DNA of 14,316 nt from assembly GCA_017476965.1 (NCBI GenBank), contig JAFUXX010000009.1, forward strand, positions 1 to 14,316, given 5' to 3'. The notes under the pieces were generated by a model. It made no database searches. It had not been told where the DNA came from and worked only from the letters and a program-made list of their open reading frames with translations. This document shows, one piece after another, positions 7,356-14,316 of this stretch. The translations under genes and the position numbers were made by a program. Each line of letters begins with the position of its first letter. The first letter of the stretch is position 1. This DNA is from Kiritimatiellia bacterium. GTDB lineage: Bacteria; Verrucomicrobiota; Kiritimatiellia; RFP12; UBA3636.

Positions 7356-9119
7356 CTAGTTTTTCGGAACGAACACGGACATGTCCAGCGACAGCGTTCC
7401 GCTTTCGCGCAGGCGGTCCACGAAGTACGGGATGTTGCCGGTGGCCGTGTGGAACCCTTCGACCTTGCCGCCTTCGCCGATGCCGGTCTGGCGGAACGCG
7501 AAAATGTCCTGCATCGTGATCACGTCGCCTTCGCGGCCCGTCACTTCCGTGACGTTCACGACCTTGCGGGAGCCGTCCGGGAGGCGGGTCTGCTGGACGA
7601 TGAGGTTCACGGCGGAGCAGATCTGCTCGCGGATCGCGGAGCTCGGCAGGTCGAAGCCCGCCATCATCACCATGTTTTCGAGGCGCGAGAGCGCGTCGCG
7701 CGGGGTGTTGGCGTGGAGCGTGGTGAGCGATCCGTCGTGGCCCGTGTTCATGGCCTGCAGCATGTCGAGCGCCTCCGCGCCGCGGCATTCGCCGACGATG
7801 ATCCGGTCCGGGCGCATGCGCAGGCAGTTCACCACGAGGTCGCGTATCGCCACGCGCCCCTTGCCTTCGATGTTGGCCGGGCGCGCCTCCAGGCGCACGA
7901 TGTTGCGGTGGGAGAGCTTGAGCTCGGCGCTGTCTTCGACCGTCACCACGCGTTCGCCGCGCGGGATGAACTGCGAAAGGACGTTGAGGAGCGTCGTCTT
8001 GCCGGAGCCCGTGCCGCCGGACACCACGATGTTCTGCCTGTTGCGCACCGCGCATTCGAGGAACGCCGCCATCTCCGGCGTCATGCTCCCGAACTTCACG
8101 AGGTCGTCCGTCGTGAGCTTCTTGTCCGAGAACTTGCGCACGGTCATGGACGACCCGTCGAGCGCGAGCGGCGGGATGATCGCGTTGACGCGGGAACCGT
8201 CCGGCAGGCGAGCGTCGACCATCGGCGACGCGTCGTCCACGTGGCGCCCGAGCGGCTCGACGACTCGGCGGATGATCTGCAGGAGGTGCTTTTCGTCGAA
8301 GAACCGCACGCCGGTCTCGAAAAGCAGGCCCTTGCTTTCCACGAAAATGCGGTCCGGGCCGTTCACCATGATTTCCGAGACGTTCGGCGAGCGCAGCATG
8401 GGCGAAATCGGGCCGTAGCCGACCAGCTCGTCGAGGAGCGCCTGGCGGAAAACGTCGTACGGGATGTCGGATGGCAGCTCGTGGCGCTGCTCGCGGAGCG
8501 TCTGGTTCAGGCACTCCTCCAGTTTCGGCAGGAGCGTTTCGTCGGACGTGAGGTCGAGCGCGTCCTCGGAAAGGTTCATCTTCTCGAGGATTCTGGCGTG
8601 GAGGCGGCGCTTGAGCGCCATCGTGTCCTCGCCGCACATGAGCGCCGCGTCCTTGAACTCTTCGCGCAAGGCCGCTTCCTTCCCGTCAATCCGCCCTGAA
8701 GGGGCGGCCGGATGGTTGGGAGCGGCAACCGGTTTGGCGGGCGCGGCGGGCTTCGCCGCAACGGGAACCGGCGGCGGAGGATTGGCGGCCGGAACCGGCG
8801 GCGGAGGTTCCGCGGCGGACGCGCGCCCGGCTCCGGCTTCGGCGAAAACGAATTCCGAGTCGCCGATTCGGATCACGTCGCCGACGGCGAGCGCCACGGC
8901 ACCCTCGGCGCGTGCGCCGTTCACGAACGTCCCGAAGCGGCTTCCAGTGTCCTCGACGGCCACCACGCCGCCGATCGAGACGAATCTCGCGTGGCGGCGG
9001 GATGCGTGGGCGTCCGTCAACCGTATCGCGGCATCGACGCTCCGCCCCGCCGCGAGGTCGAAATCTCCTGGCGGAAGGGGAACGTCGCCGGAAGCGGAAC
9101 GAAGCAGGTACCGCGGCAT
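7356..9119 (-). CDS. cpaF: FHA domain-CpaF/TadA fusion: Tad pilus assembly ATPase
   Basis: This 587-residue protein is the secretion ATPase that powers pilus assembly at the cytoplasmic face. Residues 1-95 are an FHA domain, a phosphothreonine-peptide reader: GR at 25-26, SRRH at 40-43, GSRFGTFVNG at 59-68. Residues ~104-140 are a Pro/Ala linker (EPPPPVPAANPPPPVP). The CpaF part runs from ~145: ELVGYGPISPML near 231-242, Walker A GGTGSGKTT at 368-376, Asp box VTVEDSAEL at 392-400, Walker B region RIIVGECRGAEA at 439-450, and His box GSLTTLHANT at 463-472. All key ATPase residues are present, so it should be active. Usual CpaF lacks the FHA domain. It begins 30 bases after the secretin and ends 9 bases before tadB. 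No TadZ/CpaE gene precedes it. The ATPase call is certain; control through the FHA domain is inference. Confidence 0.96.
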   Translation of the reverse strand: MPRYLLRSASGDVPLPPGDFDLAAGRSVDAAIRLTDAHASRRHARFVSIGGVVAVEDTGSRFGTFVNGARAEGAVALAVGDVIRIGDSEFVFAEAGAGRASAAEPPPPVPAANPPPPVPVAAKPAAPAKPVAAPNHPAAPSGRIDGKEAALREEFKDAALMCGEDTMALKRRLHARILEKMNLSEDALDLTSDETLLPKLEECLNQTLREQRHELPSDIPYDVFRQALLDELVGYGPISPMLRSPNVSEIMVNGPDRIFVESKGLLFETGVRFFDEKHLLQIIRRVVEPLGRHVDDASPMVDARLPDGSRVNAIIPPLALDGSSMTVRKFSDKKLTTDDLVKFGSMTPEMAAFLECAVRNRQNIVVSGGTGSGKTTLLNVLSQFIPRGERVVTVEDSAELKLSHRNIVRLEARPANIEGKGRVAIRDLVVNCLRMRPDRIIVGECRGAEALDMLQAMNTGHDGSLTTLHANTPRDALSRLENMVMMAGFDLPSSAIREQICSAVNLIVQQTRLPDGSRKVVNVTEVTGREGDVITMQDIFAFRQTGIGEGGKVEGFHTATGNIPYFVDRLRESGTLSLDMSVFVPKN

Positions 9120-9149
9120 TCGACGGACTTTCGGAACGGGGGGAGGCGG

Positions 9150-10736
9150 CTACCAGACGAACCAGTTGAGCCACGACCAGAAGCCGTGGTACTTGGCGTT
9201 CCGCTCGCGCTCTTCCTCGATGCGCTCCTTGTTGGAGCGGTTGGCGTCGTAGGAGATGTCGCGCAATTCGGAATTGGGAACCATCGGCTCCTCGTCGTCG
9301 CGCACCTTGCGGATGCTGACGAGCACGCAAATGGCATCGTCCTCGTTGCGCTCCTCTTGCTTGGCGACGAACCAGTTGAGCACCGGGACGTGGCGCAGGA
9401 CGGGGGCGCCGCTCGGAACGGTGGTACCTTCGGAAAGCCTCTCGAAACCGGCCACGGCCACGGTCGATCCGAGCGCGCAACGGACGGTCGGAGAATAGGA
9501 ATCCTTCTTCTGGTCCACGATCGTCGTCCCGGCGACGCTCCTGAAATCGGGATAGCCGAAGAGCTCGAAATCGACGTCGACTTCCGCGGCGTCCGCCGAA
9601 ATGCGGCGGGAATTCTTGTTGACGATCTTGAAACCGTAGTCGTAATCCTGCGGCTGGGGGGCCTCGCCCTCGCCGGAAGCGGGCGGCGTCACCTTCATCG
9701 AGCCGCCGAGGTGGAGCGTCTTGCCCGCGTCGCCGTTGGCGTGGAACCGGATCGTGCCCTGCTGGCGCTCGCGGATCACGCCGTTGTCGGCAAGCATGTT
9801 GATGGCGGAGTTCAAGTCTGCGTCGATCCTGAAATTCTCGGCGGACTTGTGCCGCCCGGTCAGGAAATCGTAAAAACCGTTCCAGAGGAATCCGACGTTA
9901 AGACCTTCCTTGCTGCGCTCGATTTTGTGGCCGGCGGACTTCGAAACCTTGAGGAAAGCGACGCCGAGTTCGAGGAGCGAATCGTCGACCGTGACGGCAA
10001 CCACGGCCTGGGCGATGGTGGACTTGGCGGCGTCCTTCGGCTCGCCGACGATTTTGAGCCAGGGTTTGCCCTTGAGGACGCGGACGATCTTGTCCACGTC
10101 GGAAGCGGCGTAAACCGTGCCGGAGAAGTTGAGGACATTGCCGGAGTACGTCATGGACACCTGGCCGTCGGACGGCTGCTCGCCCTTGGCGGCGAGGCGG
10201 ATCCCGGCCGCGACGAGATCGTCGCGCAGGCCGTCGATCGTGGAGGCGTCGACCGCGAACTCCACGTCGTCGTCGATCAGCCCCTTGAACGCCGACAGCC
10301 CGCAGATGCGCTCGTAGCGCGCCCAGTCGGACGGGTTGTGTATCGTGCCCGTCGCGACGATCTTGTCGCCCATCTTCGAGCAGCGGAGGCCGAGCGGCTT
10401 GATGCGGCTCTCGAACATGGGGAGCACTTCGTCCACGCGGTCGAGGATTTCGATCGTGACGAGGGTTGCGCCGCCGGACGGCGACTTGAATTCGACCTGG
10501 CTCGTGCCCTTGGCGCCGACCGCGGTCGCCACGGCGAACGTCGCGCCCTTGGTCATCGTGACGGAAACGGCGTCGCGTCCGGAAATCTGGTTGTAACTCG
10601 ACGGGGCGAAGTCGAAATCGATCGTCACGCTGTGCCCTGAAGCCACGGAGAAGAATTTCGTTTCAGTCTCGGCGGACGCCCGCAGCGCGGGCACGAGAAG
10701 CGCCATGATGGCGAATGTCCTGAACGCTCTTTTCAT
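9150..10736 (-). CDS. cpaC: Tad pilus secretin CpaC/RcpA
   Basis: The product is a 528-residue outer-membrane secretin, the pore through which the Flp fibre leaves the cell. Residues 1-22 form a signal peptide ending in ASA. Residues ~27-95 fit the pilus-secretin N-terminal domain (FFSVASGHSVTIDFDF). Two BON-like segments follow (IVATGTIHNPSDWARYERI near 126-144; VLNFSGTVYAASDVDKIVRV near 201-220). The secretin core is ~245-480, with the typical closing signature GSTVAVAGFERLSEG at 423-437 and PVLRHVPVLNWFV at 445-457. The C-terminus is unusual: a charged stretch (RSNKERIEEERERNAK) and then an aromatic end (GFWSWLNWFVW). There is no clear Shine-Dalgarno before the ATG. It lies between cpaB and the ATPase gene as in other Tad loci; a separate lipoprotein pilotin is not visible. 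Confidence 0.9.
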   Translation of the reverse strand: MKRAFRTFAIMALLVPALRASAETETKFFSVASGHSVTIDFDFAPSSYNQISGRDAVSVTMTKGATFAVATAVGAKGTSQVEFKSPSGGATLVTIEILDRVDEVLPMFESRIKPLGLRCSKMGDKIVATGTIHNPSDWARYERICGLSAFKGLIDDDVEFAVDASTIDGLRDDLVAAGIRLAAKGEQPSDGQVSMTYSGNVLNFSGTVYAASDVDKIVRVLKGKPWLKIVGEPKDAAKSTIAQAVVAVTVDDSLLELGVAFLKVSKSAGHKIERSKEGLNVGFLWNGFYDFLTGRHKSAENFRIDADLNSAINMLADNGVIRERQQGTIRFHANGDAGKTLHLGGSMKVTPPASGEGEAPQPQDYDYGFKIVNKNSRRISADAAEVDVDFELFGYPDFRSVAGTTIVDQKKDSYSPTVRCALGSTVAVAGFERLSEGTTVPSGAPVLRHVPVLNWFVAKQEERNEDDAICVLVSIRKVRDDEEPMVPNSELRDISYDANRSNKERIEEERERNAKYHGFWSWLNWFVW

Positions 10737-10803
10737 TTCTGTTGTGTCGTTTTTCTGAATTCGTGAAAGGGTTGCCCTGCGGGTCGCGGCCTCCTGGCGC
10801 GGT

Positions 10804-11532
10804 TCAATCCTTGGAAGAGAGTTTGAGTTTGTCCACCGTCAGGTCTTCCCACGAGACGCTGCCGCCGACCCCGACGTCCATGTTGGACATGTCGTCGGTG
10901 CGGCGCAGGAGCGGGTACAGCGGGAAGTTCTGCGACGCGGTGACGAGCTGCAGGGCCTTTTCCGGCGGGGCGGAAACGAGAATCGACCCGTTGGAGACGT
11001 CGAGAACCTTTTCGCACGGGAACAGCACCGACAGGCGGCGCTCGGTGCGGTAGCGGTACTTGCGCGTTTCGTCCGTCTCGCCCGTTTCTTCCCTGACCTG
11101 CACGTTCTGCATGGCGGCGATCGCGATTTCGTCGTTGGGCTTCAGGTGCGACATCAACGGCGAATCGCGGAACTTCACGGCCACGACGAATTCTCCGACG
11201 CCGACGAGGTCGGACTGCCCGGCGTCGGTCTGCAGGTCGTCGTACAGGATCGGGGAACCCTTCGGAATTGCGTGGGACGTCTTGAGCCCCGATATCCGCG
11301 GTATGTCCGACGCCGGAATGTGGCGCCCGGGCAGATACGCCTTCTTCGATATCGACGTCGGTTTGCACTCGCCCTTCGAGATGGGCTTGTTCTTCTCGAT
11401 CTTGACGCTGGCGAAAACCACCATTTCGGTGTCTTCGTTTTTGCCCGAAGCCCGGTTCAGGGACTTGTTCACGGAAAATGCCGCCGCAAGGCCGAGGAGG
11501 ACGGCCAGGACGAGCGGAATGGTGTTTTTCAT
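10804..11532 (-). CDS. cpaB: Flp pilus assembly protein CpaB/RcpC
   Basis: The product has 242 residues, close to the family's usual size (about 250-300). In Tad systems CpaB/RcpC is a periplasmic, membrane-anchored partner of the secretin. Residues 4-20 form one hydrophobic anchor (TIPLVLAVLLGLAAAFS). Residues ~38-101 look like an SAF domain (MVVFASVKIEKNKPISKG, then a second half ending AIPKGSPILYDDL). Residues ~108-210 match the RcpC/CpaB region (VGVGEFVVAVKF, LKPNDEIAIAA, VLDVSNGSILVSAPPEKA). The start is the ATG preceding the signal anchor; I see no Shine-Dalgarno motif before it (upstream is AAAACGCAAACC). It is followed after 67 bases by the secretin gene, the usual cpaB-cpaC order. 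Assignment rests on domain pattern plus context and is strong. Confidence 0.88.
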   Translation of the reverse strand: MKNTIPLVLAVLLGLAAAFSVNKSLNRASGKNEDTEMVVFASVKIEKNKPISKGECKPTSISKKAYLPGRHIPASDIPRISGLKTSHAIPKGSPILYDDLQTDAGQSDLVGVGEFVVAVKFRDSPLMSHLKPNDEIAIAAMQNVQVREETGETDETRKYRYRTERRLSVLFPCEKVLDVSNGSILVSAPPEKALQLVTASQNFPLYPLLRRTDDMSNMDVGVGGSVSWEDLTVDKLKLSSKD

Positions 11533-11551
11533 GGTTTGCGTTTTCCGTTTT

Positions 11552-11588
11552 CCCGGCGGCGTGGCGGCGCGGGCGCCGCGCCGCCGGG
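11552..11588. other. GC-rich stem-loop between the adhesin-like gene and cpaB
   Basis: The 10-base arms 11552-11561 and 11579-11588 are perfect inverted complements (CCCGGCGGCG with CGCCGCCGGG), and the 17-base loop can pair further. In the direction of transcription it is followed by AAAACGGAAAACG and not by a T-run, so it is not a standard intrinsic terminator. It could lower read-through or protect an mRNA end, separating the level of the adhesin-like gene from the pilus genes. This role is inference. Confidence 0.5.
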
Positions 11589-11610
11589 GGTTGGTTCCGA
11601 GATTTCGCCT

Positions 11611-14316
11611 TTACTTCGCGGCCTTGTCGGCCTTCGCCTTGGCGGCGGCTTCGGCTTTGGCTTTCGCTTCGGCCTCGGCTTCGGCCTTGGCTTCGGCCTT
11701 CGCCTTGGCGGCCTCTTCCTTCTGCTTGGCCTTCGCCGCCTTTTCGGCGAGCTTGGCCTGCTTCCTGGCTTCGGCTTTCTCGGCCTTCGTCTTCGCGGCT
11801 TCGGCCTTGGCCGCTTCCCGCTGCGCCTTTTCCTCCGCCTTCTTGGCTTTCTCCTCGTCGGTTTCGGGTTTGGCGGTGCGAGTGTAGATTTCGTCGTGCT
11901 TCGTCACTTCCGAGAGACCGCTCTCGAAGGAGGAGAGCACGTAGTCGCCGTTGCCGTAGAGCCAGTCTTCGAGGAGCGTGGTGTTCACCGCGTCGTCCAC
12001 GACGGGCTGGAAGCGCAGCGTGTCGAGGCGGAGGTAGTCGACCGAACCGATCGACGCCGCTTCGCTCACGTCCATGTCCGTGTGGACGAACACGGGCGAA
12101 CCGAACACGCCCTGCTTGCTCTTGAGTTCCGGCGTCTCGACCGTGAACGCCTCGGCGCGGTGGATCTTGCGCGTGATGTCCGGGTTGCCGTCCAGCACCT
12201 GGCCGTTGATGATCACGAGACCGGGCACCTTCTGGCCGTTTGCGCCGGTGTAGCCGTTCCAGATCGAATACACCTTGTCGGCCGGGGCGTTGGCGACCAC
12301 GTAGACGTAGCCTTCCTTGTCCACGACCGCGAGACCTTCGCCCTTGGAGCCGTGGCCGGAGAGCGAGCCGCTCTTGAGGTCGAGCTTGCCGCCGACGTCG
12401 AGCTCGATGTGGCCGGAGCCGTCCGCCGAAATCTGGCCGATGTGGCCCGCGACGTCGAGCGTCATGTCGCCGCCGGATTGGATGTTCACGCCTCCGCCCG
12501 CGGGGACGAGACGGCCGTTTTCGCCGAGGTTCGGCGCGGAGAGTTCCAGATCGCCCGAGGCGGCGATCCTGCCGACTCCGACCGTGCCCGCCGCGGTTTC
12601 CTTGACGTACACGTTGCGCCCGGAAACGTCCTTGAGCGTGCCGCCCTGCGTCTTGGTGACGATTGGGGCGGACGGGGCGCCGATGTCGCCGGACGCCTTC
12701 ATCGTCAGGGACTTGGTCGCCACCTCGCTGCCGTTGTCGCGGATCGAGCCGCGGGCGTCGAACGTGGCGTCGGTCGCCGTGACCTTGCCCATGTCGATGT
12801 TGCCGGCCGTGACGTCCGCGCTTCCCGCCGCCATCGTGTCGAACTTCAGGTCGCCCGTCTGGCTTTGGAGCTTGCCGTGGACGTCGAACGCCTTGACGTC
12901 GGCCTTGCCGCCGGCCTTGATTTCCGCGTCCGCGCCGGCCTTGATCTTGTCCTTCGCGGCCAGCGTGGAACCGGTGTCGAGCTCGAGTTTCTTCCCGGCC
13001 TCGATCGTGTCGACGTCCGTCTTGCCGCCCACGTCGAGCGTGAGGTTGCCGGACGCCTTCGTTTCCTTGACGGTGTAGTCGCCGCCCTGCGTGACCGTGA
13101 GGTCGGCGTTTCCGTTGGCGGAGACCTTCGCGCCGGAAATCCCGGAAGCTGCCACCGCCACCTCGTCCGCGGCCTTGAGGCCGTCGGCGCCCACCGACAC
13201 GCCGCCGGCGGAAACCGTCGTGGCGCCGAGGACGTTGACCTTGCCCGCGACGTCGATCTTCACGTCGCCGCCGGTGCTTTCGGCCGCGAGGTTGATGGAA
13301 GAACCGACGTCGGTGATGACGATGTCGTCCTTGGCCTTCACGGCGGCGTTGCGGGCAACCTCGATCTTGCCGTCCGCCTTCACGCTCTTGCCGGCTTCCG
13401 CGCCGAAGTCCTTGGTGGTCACGGCCGCGCCGGAAGCGACGGTCGCGTCGCCCTTGTCGGCCTTCAGCACCGTCGCGCCGTTCTTGGCCGCCACCGTGCC
13501 GTTCACCGTCACGTCGCCTTTTTCCGCCCGCGCGAGCACGTCGCCGTTTTCGGCCTTCACCGAGCCGTCCACCGTCACGTCGCCGCCCTTGGCGTCGATC
13601 AGCGCATCCTTGCCCGCGGTCACCGAGCCGGCGACCTTCACGGCGTCGTCGGCGGTCAGCGAAGCGGTGCCGTTGCCGGCCTTCACGCTCGTCACCTCGA
13701 TGCCGTCAGCCGTCGCCGTCAGCGTCGCGTTCCCGGACGCATCCACGTCCGTCGCCGTGATCTGGCCGTCGGCTGTCACATCGACATCGCCGGCCGTGGC
13801 CTTGACCTGGGTCAGGGTCACGTCGTCCGCGTCGTTCAGAGTGACCGTCGCGCCGTTAGCCGTGACACTGTTGAAGTCATTGTCCGCGTTGTCCAGAGTC
13901 ACAGAGTGGCCTTCAGCCGTCACTGTAGTTTCTCCGGCGATATCGGCGGCGGCAGTCTGCGACACGTCGCCGTCGGCGGTCACGGTGAGTTTCGCCGCCC
14001 GGATCGCGTCGAGTTTGAGCGTGCCGTCGGAATCCACGATGGTGACTTCGCCAGCCGCGCCGGTGCCGTCGGTCTTGCCAACGACGCCGACCGAGGCGAA
14101 CTCGTTGTCGGCGTTGTCGAGATCGACCTTGCTGCCGTCGGCCACGGTCACGGCGGTCGCACCGGAGACCTCGGCGGCGGCGGTCTGCGACACGTCGCCG
14201 TCGGCGGTCACGGTGAGTTTCGCCGCCCGGATCGCGTCGAGTTTGAGCGTGCCGTCGGAATCCACGATAGTGACTTCGCCAGCCGCGCCGGTGCCGTCGG
14301 TCTTGCCAACGACGCC
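11611..14316 (-). CDS. Large repetitive adhesin-like (filamentous haemagglutinin-type beta-helix) protein, C-terminal part; start off the right edge
   Basis: The frame is open from the right edge (17 codons beyond the first possible GTG at 14265), so that GTG is internal and the true start is outside the window. The visible ~900 residues are rich in Gly, Ala, Asp, Thr and Val, with short alternating strands such as GDVTVNGTVAAKNGATVLKA, typical of right-handed beta-helix surface proteins of the haemagglutinin/adhesin type. The first part has a near-identical 76-residue tandem unit (LTVTADGDVSQTAAA). From about 12330 to 11875 the repeats stop and a more globular region follows (DYLRLDTLRFQPVVDDAV, EDWLYGNGDYVLSSF). 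The last 87 residues (11614-11874) are almost only Lys, Ala and Glu, probably a long charged helix. I see no autotransporter barrel or LPXTG-like anchor. It lies 78 bases upstream of cpaB on the same strand. The beta-helix class is secure; adhesion, and any dependence on the pilus machinery, is inference. Confidence 0.8.
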   Translation of the reverse strand, partial: GVVGKTDGTGAAGEVTIVDSDGTLKLDAIRAAKLTVTADGDVSQTAAAEVSGATAVTVADGSKVDLDNADNEFASVGVVGKTDGTGAAGEVTIVDSDGTLKLDAIRAAKLTVTADGDVSQTAAADIAGETTVTAEGHSVTLDNADNDFNSVTANGATVTLNDADDVTLTQVKATAGDVDVTADGQITATDVDASGNATLTATADGIEVTSVKAGNGTASLTADDAVKVAGSVTAGKDALIDAKGGDVTVDGSVKAENGDVLARAEKGDVTVNGTVAAKNGATVLKADKGDATVASGAAVTTKDFGAEAGKSVKADGKIEVARNAAVKAKDDIVITDVGSSINLAAESTGGDVKIDVAGKVNVLGATTVSAGGVSVGADGLKAADEVAVAASGISGAKVSANGNADLTVTQGGDYTVKETKASGNLTLDVGGKTDVDTIEAGKKLELDTGSTLAAKDKIKAGADAEIKAGGKADVKAFDVHGKLQSQTGDLKFDTMAAGSADVTAGNIDMGKVTATDATFDARGSIRDNGSEVATKSLTMKASGDIGAPSAPIVTKTQGGTLKDVSGRNVYVKETAAGTVGVGRIAASGDLELSAPNLGENGRLVPAGGGVNIQSGGDMTLDVAGHIGQISADGSGHIELDVGGKLDLKSGSLSGHGSKGEGLAVVDKEGYVYVVANAPADKVYSIWNGYTGANGQKVPGLVIINGQVLDGNPDITRKIHRAEAFTVETPELKSKQGVFGSPVFVHTDMDVSEAASIGSVDYLRLDTLRFQPVVDDAVNTTLLEDWLYGNGDYVLSSFESGLSEVTKHDEIYTRTAKPETDEEKAKKAEEKAQREAAKAEAAKTKAEKAEARKQAKLAEKAAKAKQKEEAAKAKAEAKAEAEAEAKAKAEAAAKAKADKAAK
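13955..14088. repeat. Near-identical tandem repeat copy (228-base period), inner copy
   Basis: This is the partner of 14183-14316, with 133 of 134 bases identical. Both encode the segment around DGTLKLDAIRAAKLTVTADG and GKTDGTGAAGEVTIVD of the adhesin-like protein. Next to it, at about 13870-13955, a third and diverged unit (DIAGETTVTAEGHSVTLDNA) marks the end of the clear array. The high identity points to recent duplication or gene conversion. Confidence 0.95.
14183..14316. repeat. Near-identical tandem repeat copy (228-base period), copy at the right edge
   Basis: This stretch matches 13955-14088 with one mismatch (14269 versus 14041) over 134 bases. The period of 228 bases equals 76 codons, so the reading frame is kept. 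The repeat runs into the right edge, so more copies may follow outside the window. Confidence 0.95.

Noticed and set aside
4189..8637. A 1482-codon open frame on the minus strand across parts of four genes
   Set aside because: It runs out of frame through cpaF, tadB, tadC and the first FHA gene, all of which have clear domains in their own frames. Its product is Arg/Gly/Ala-rich without any motif, an effect of high GC.
36..10640. Many long plus-strand open frames, including 36-1022, 1041-2723, 1487-4000, 3856-5931, 6654-8699 and 8712-10640
   Set aside because: All lie antisense to well-supported minus-strand genes, have Arg/Ser/Pro-rich products with no recognisable domain, and fit the absence of stop codons in GC-rich DNA.
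11552..11588. Intrinsic terminator after the adhesin-like gene
   Set aside because: The stem is strong, but no T-run follows in the direction of transcription, so I list it only as a stem-loop.
13955..14316. CRISPR-like array
   Set aside because: The 228-base repeats are coding, in frame and without unique spacers of regular length; they are protein repeats.

Overview
This window is a GC-rich (roughly two-thirds GC by eye) bacterial locus for a Tad/Flp-type (type IVb) pilus. All genes I can support lie on the minus strand and read from right to left. They are tightly packed (gaps of 3 to 78 bases, one 4-base overlap), so they look like one long operon or a few overlapping ones. There is no gene-free stretch over 300 bases, no RNA gene, no mobile element and no CRISPR array. 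The organism cannot be named from this. The mix of an FHA-CpaF fusion, several FHA-transmembrane proteins, a GYF_2-domain protein and a repeat-rich filamentous-haemagglutinin-like protein resembles the Planctomycetota-Verrucomicrobiota-Kiritimatiellota-Lentisphaerota group; this is inference only.

Layout in order of transcription: (1) 14316-11611, the C-terminal part of a large repetitive beta-helix, adhesin-like protein whose start lies off the right edge, ending in a Lys/Ala/Glu-rich tail; (2) 11532-10804, CpaB/RcpC; (3) 10736-9150, the CpaC/RcpA secretin; (4) 9119-7356, CpaF/TadA ATPase with an FHA domain fused to its N-terminus; (5) 7346-6465, TadB; (6) 6461-5571, TadC; (7) 5543-3882, an FHA-transmembrane protein of unknown function; (8) 3865-1328, a double-FHA-transmembrane protein of unknown function; (9) 1331-1104, a small class IVb prepilin-like protein that was hidden inside a longer open frame; (10) 1061-726, a Flp-type major prepilin candidate; (11) 713-279, a TadV/CpaA prepilin peptidase; (12) 272-1, a GYF_2-domain protein cut by the left edge.

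How they fit together: TadV would cleave the two prepilins at Gly before a four-residue spacer and Glu-Tyr; CpaF would power assembly on the TadB/TadC inner-membrane platform; the fibre would leave through the CpaC secretin, with CpaB as periplasmic partner. No TadZ/CpaE, TadD, or standard TadE/F/G gene is seen. Instead the locus carries four FHA domains in three proteins, which suggests that phosphothreonine signalling or FHA-mediated scaffolding controls the pilus. That, and the two unassigned FHA-membrane proteins with large extracytoplasmic domains, are the most novel aspects.
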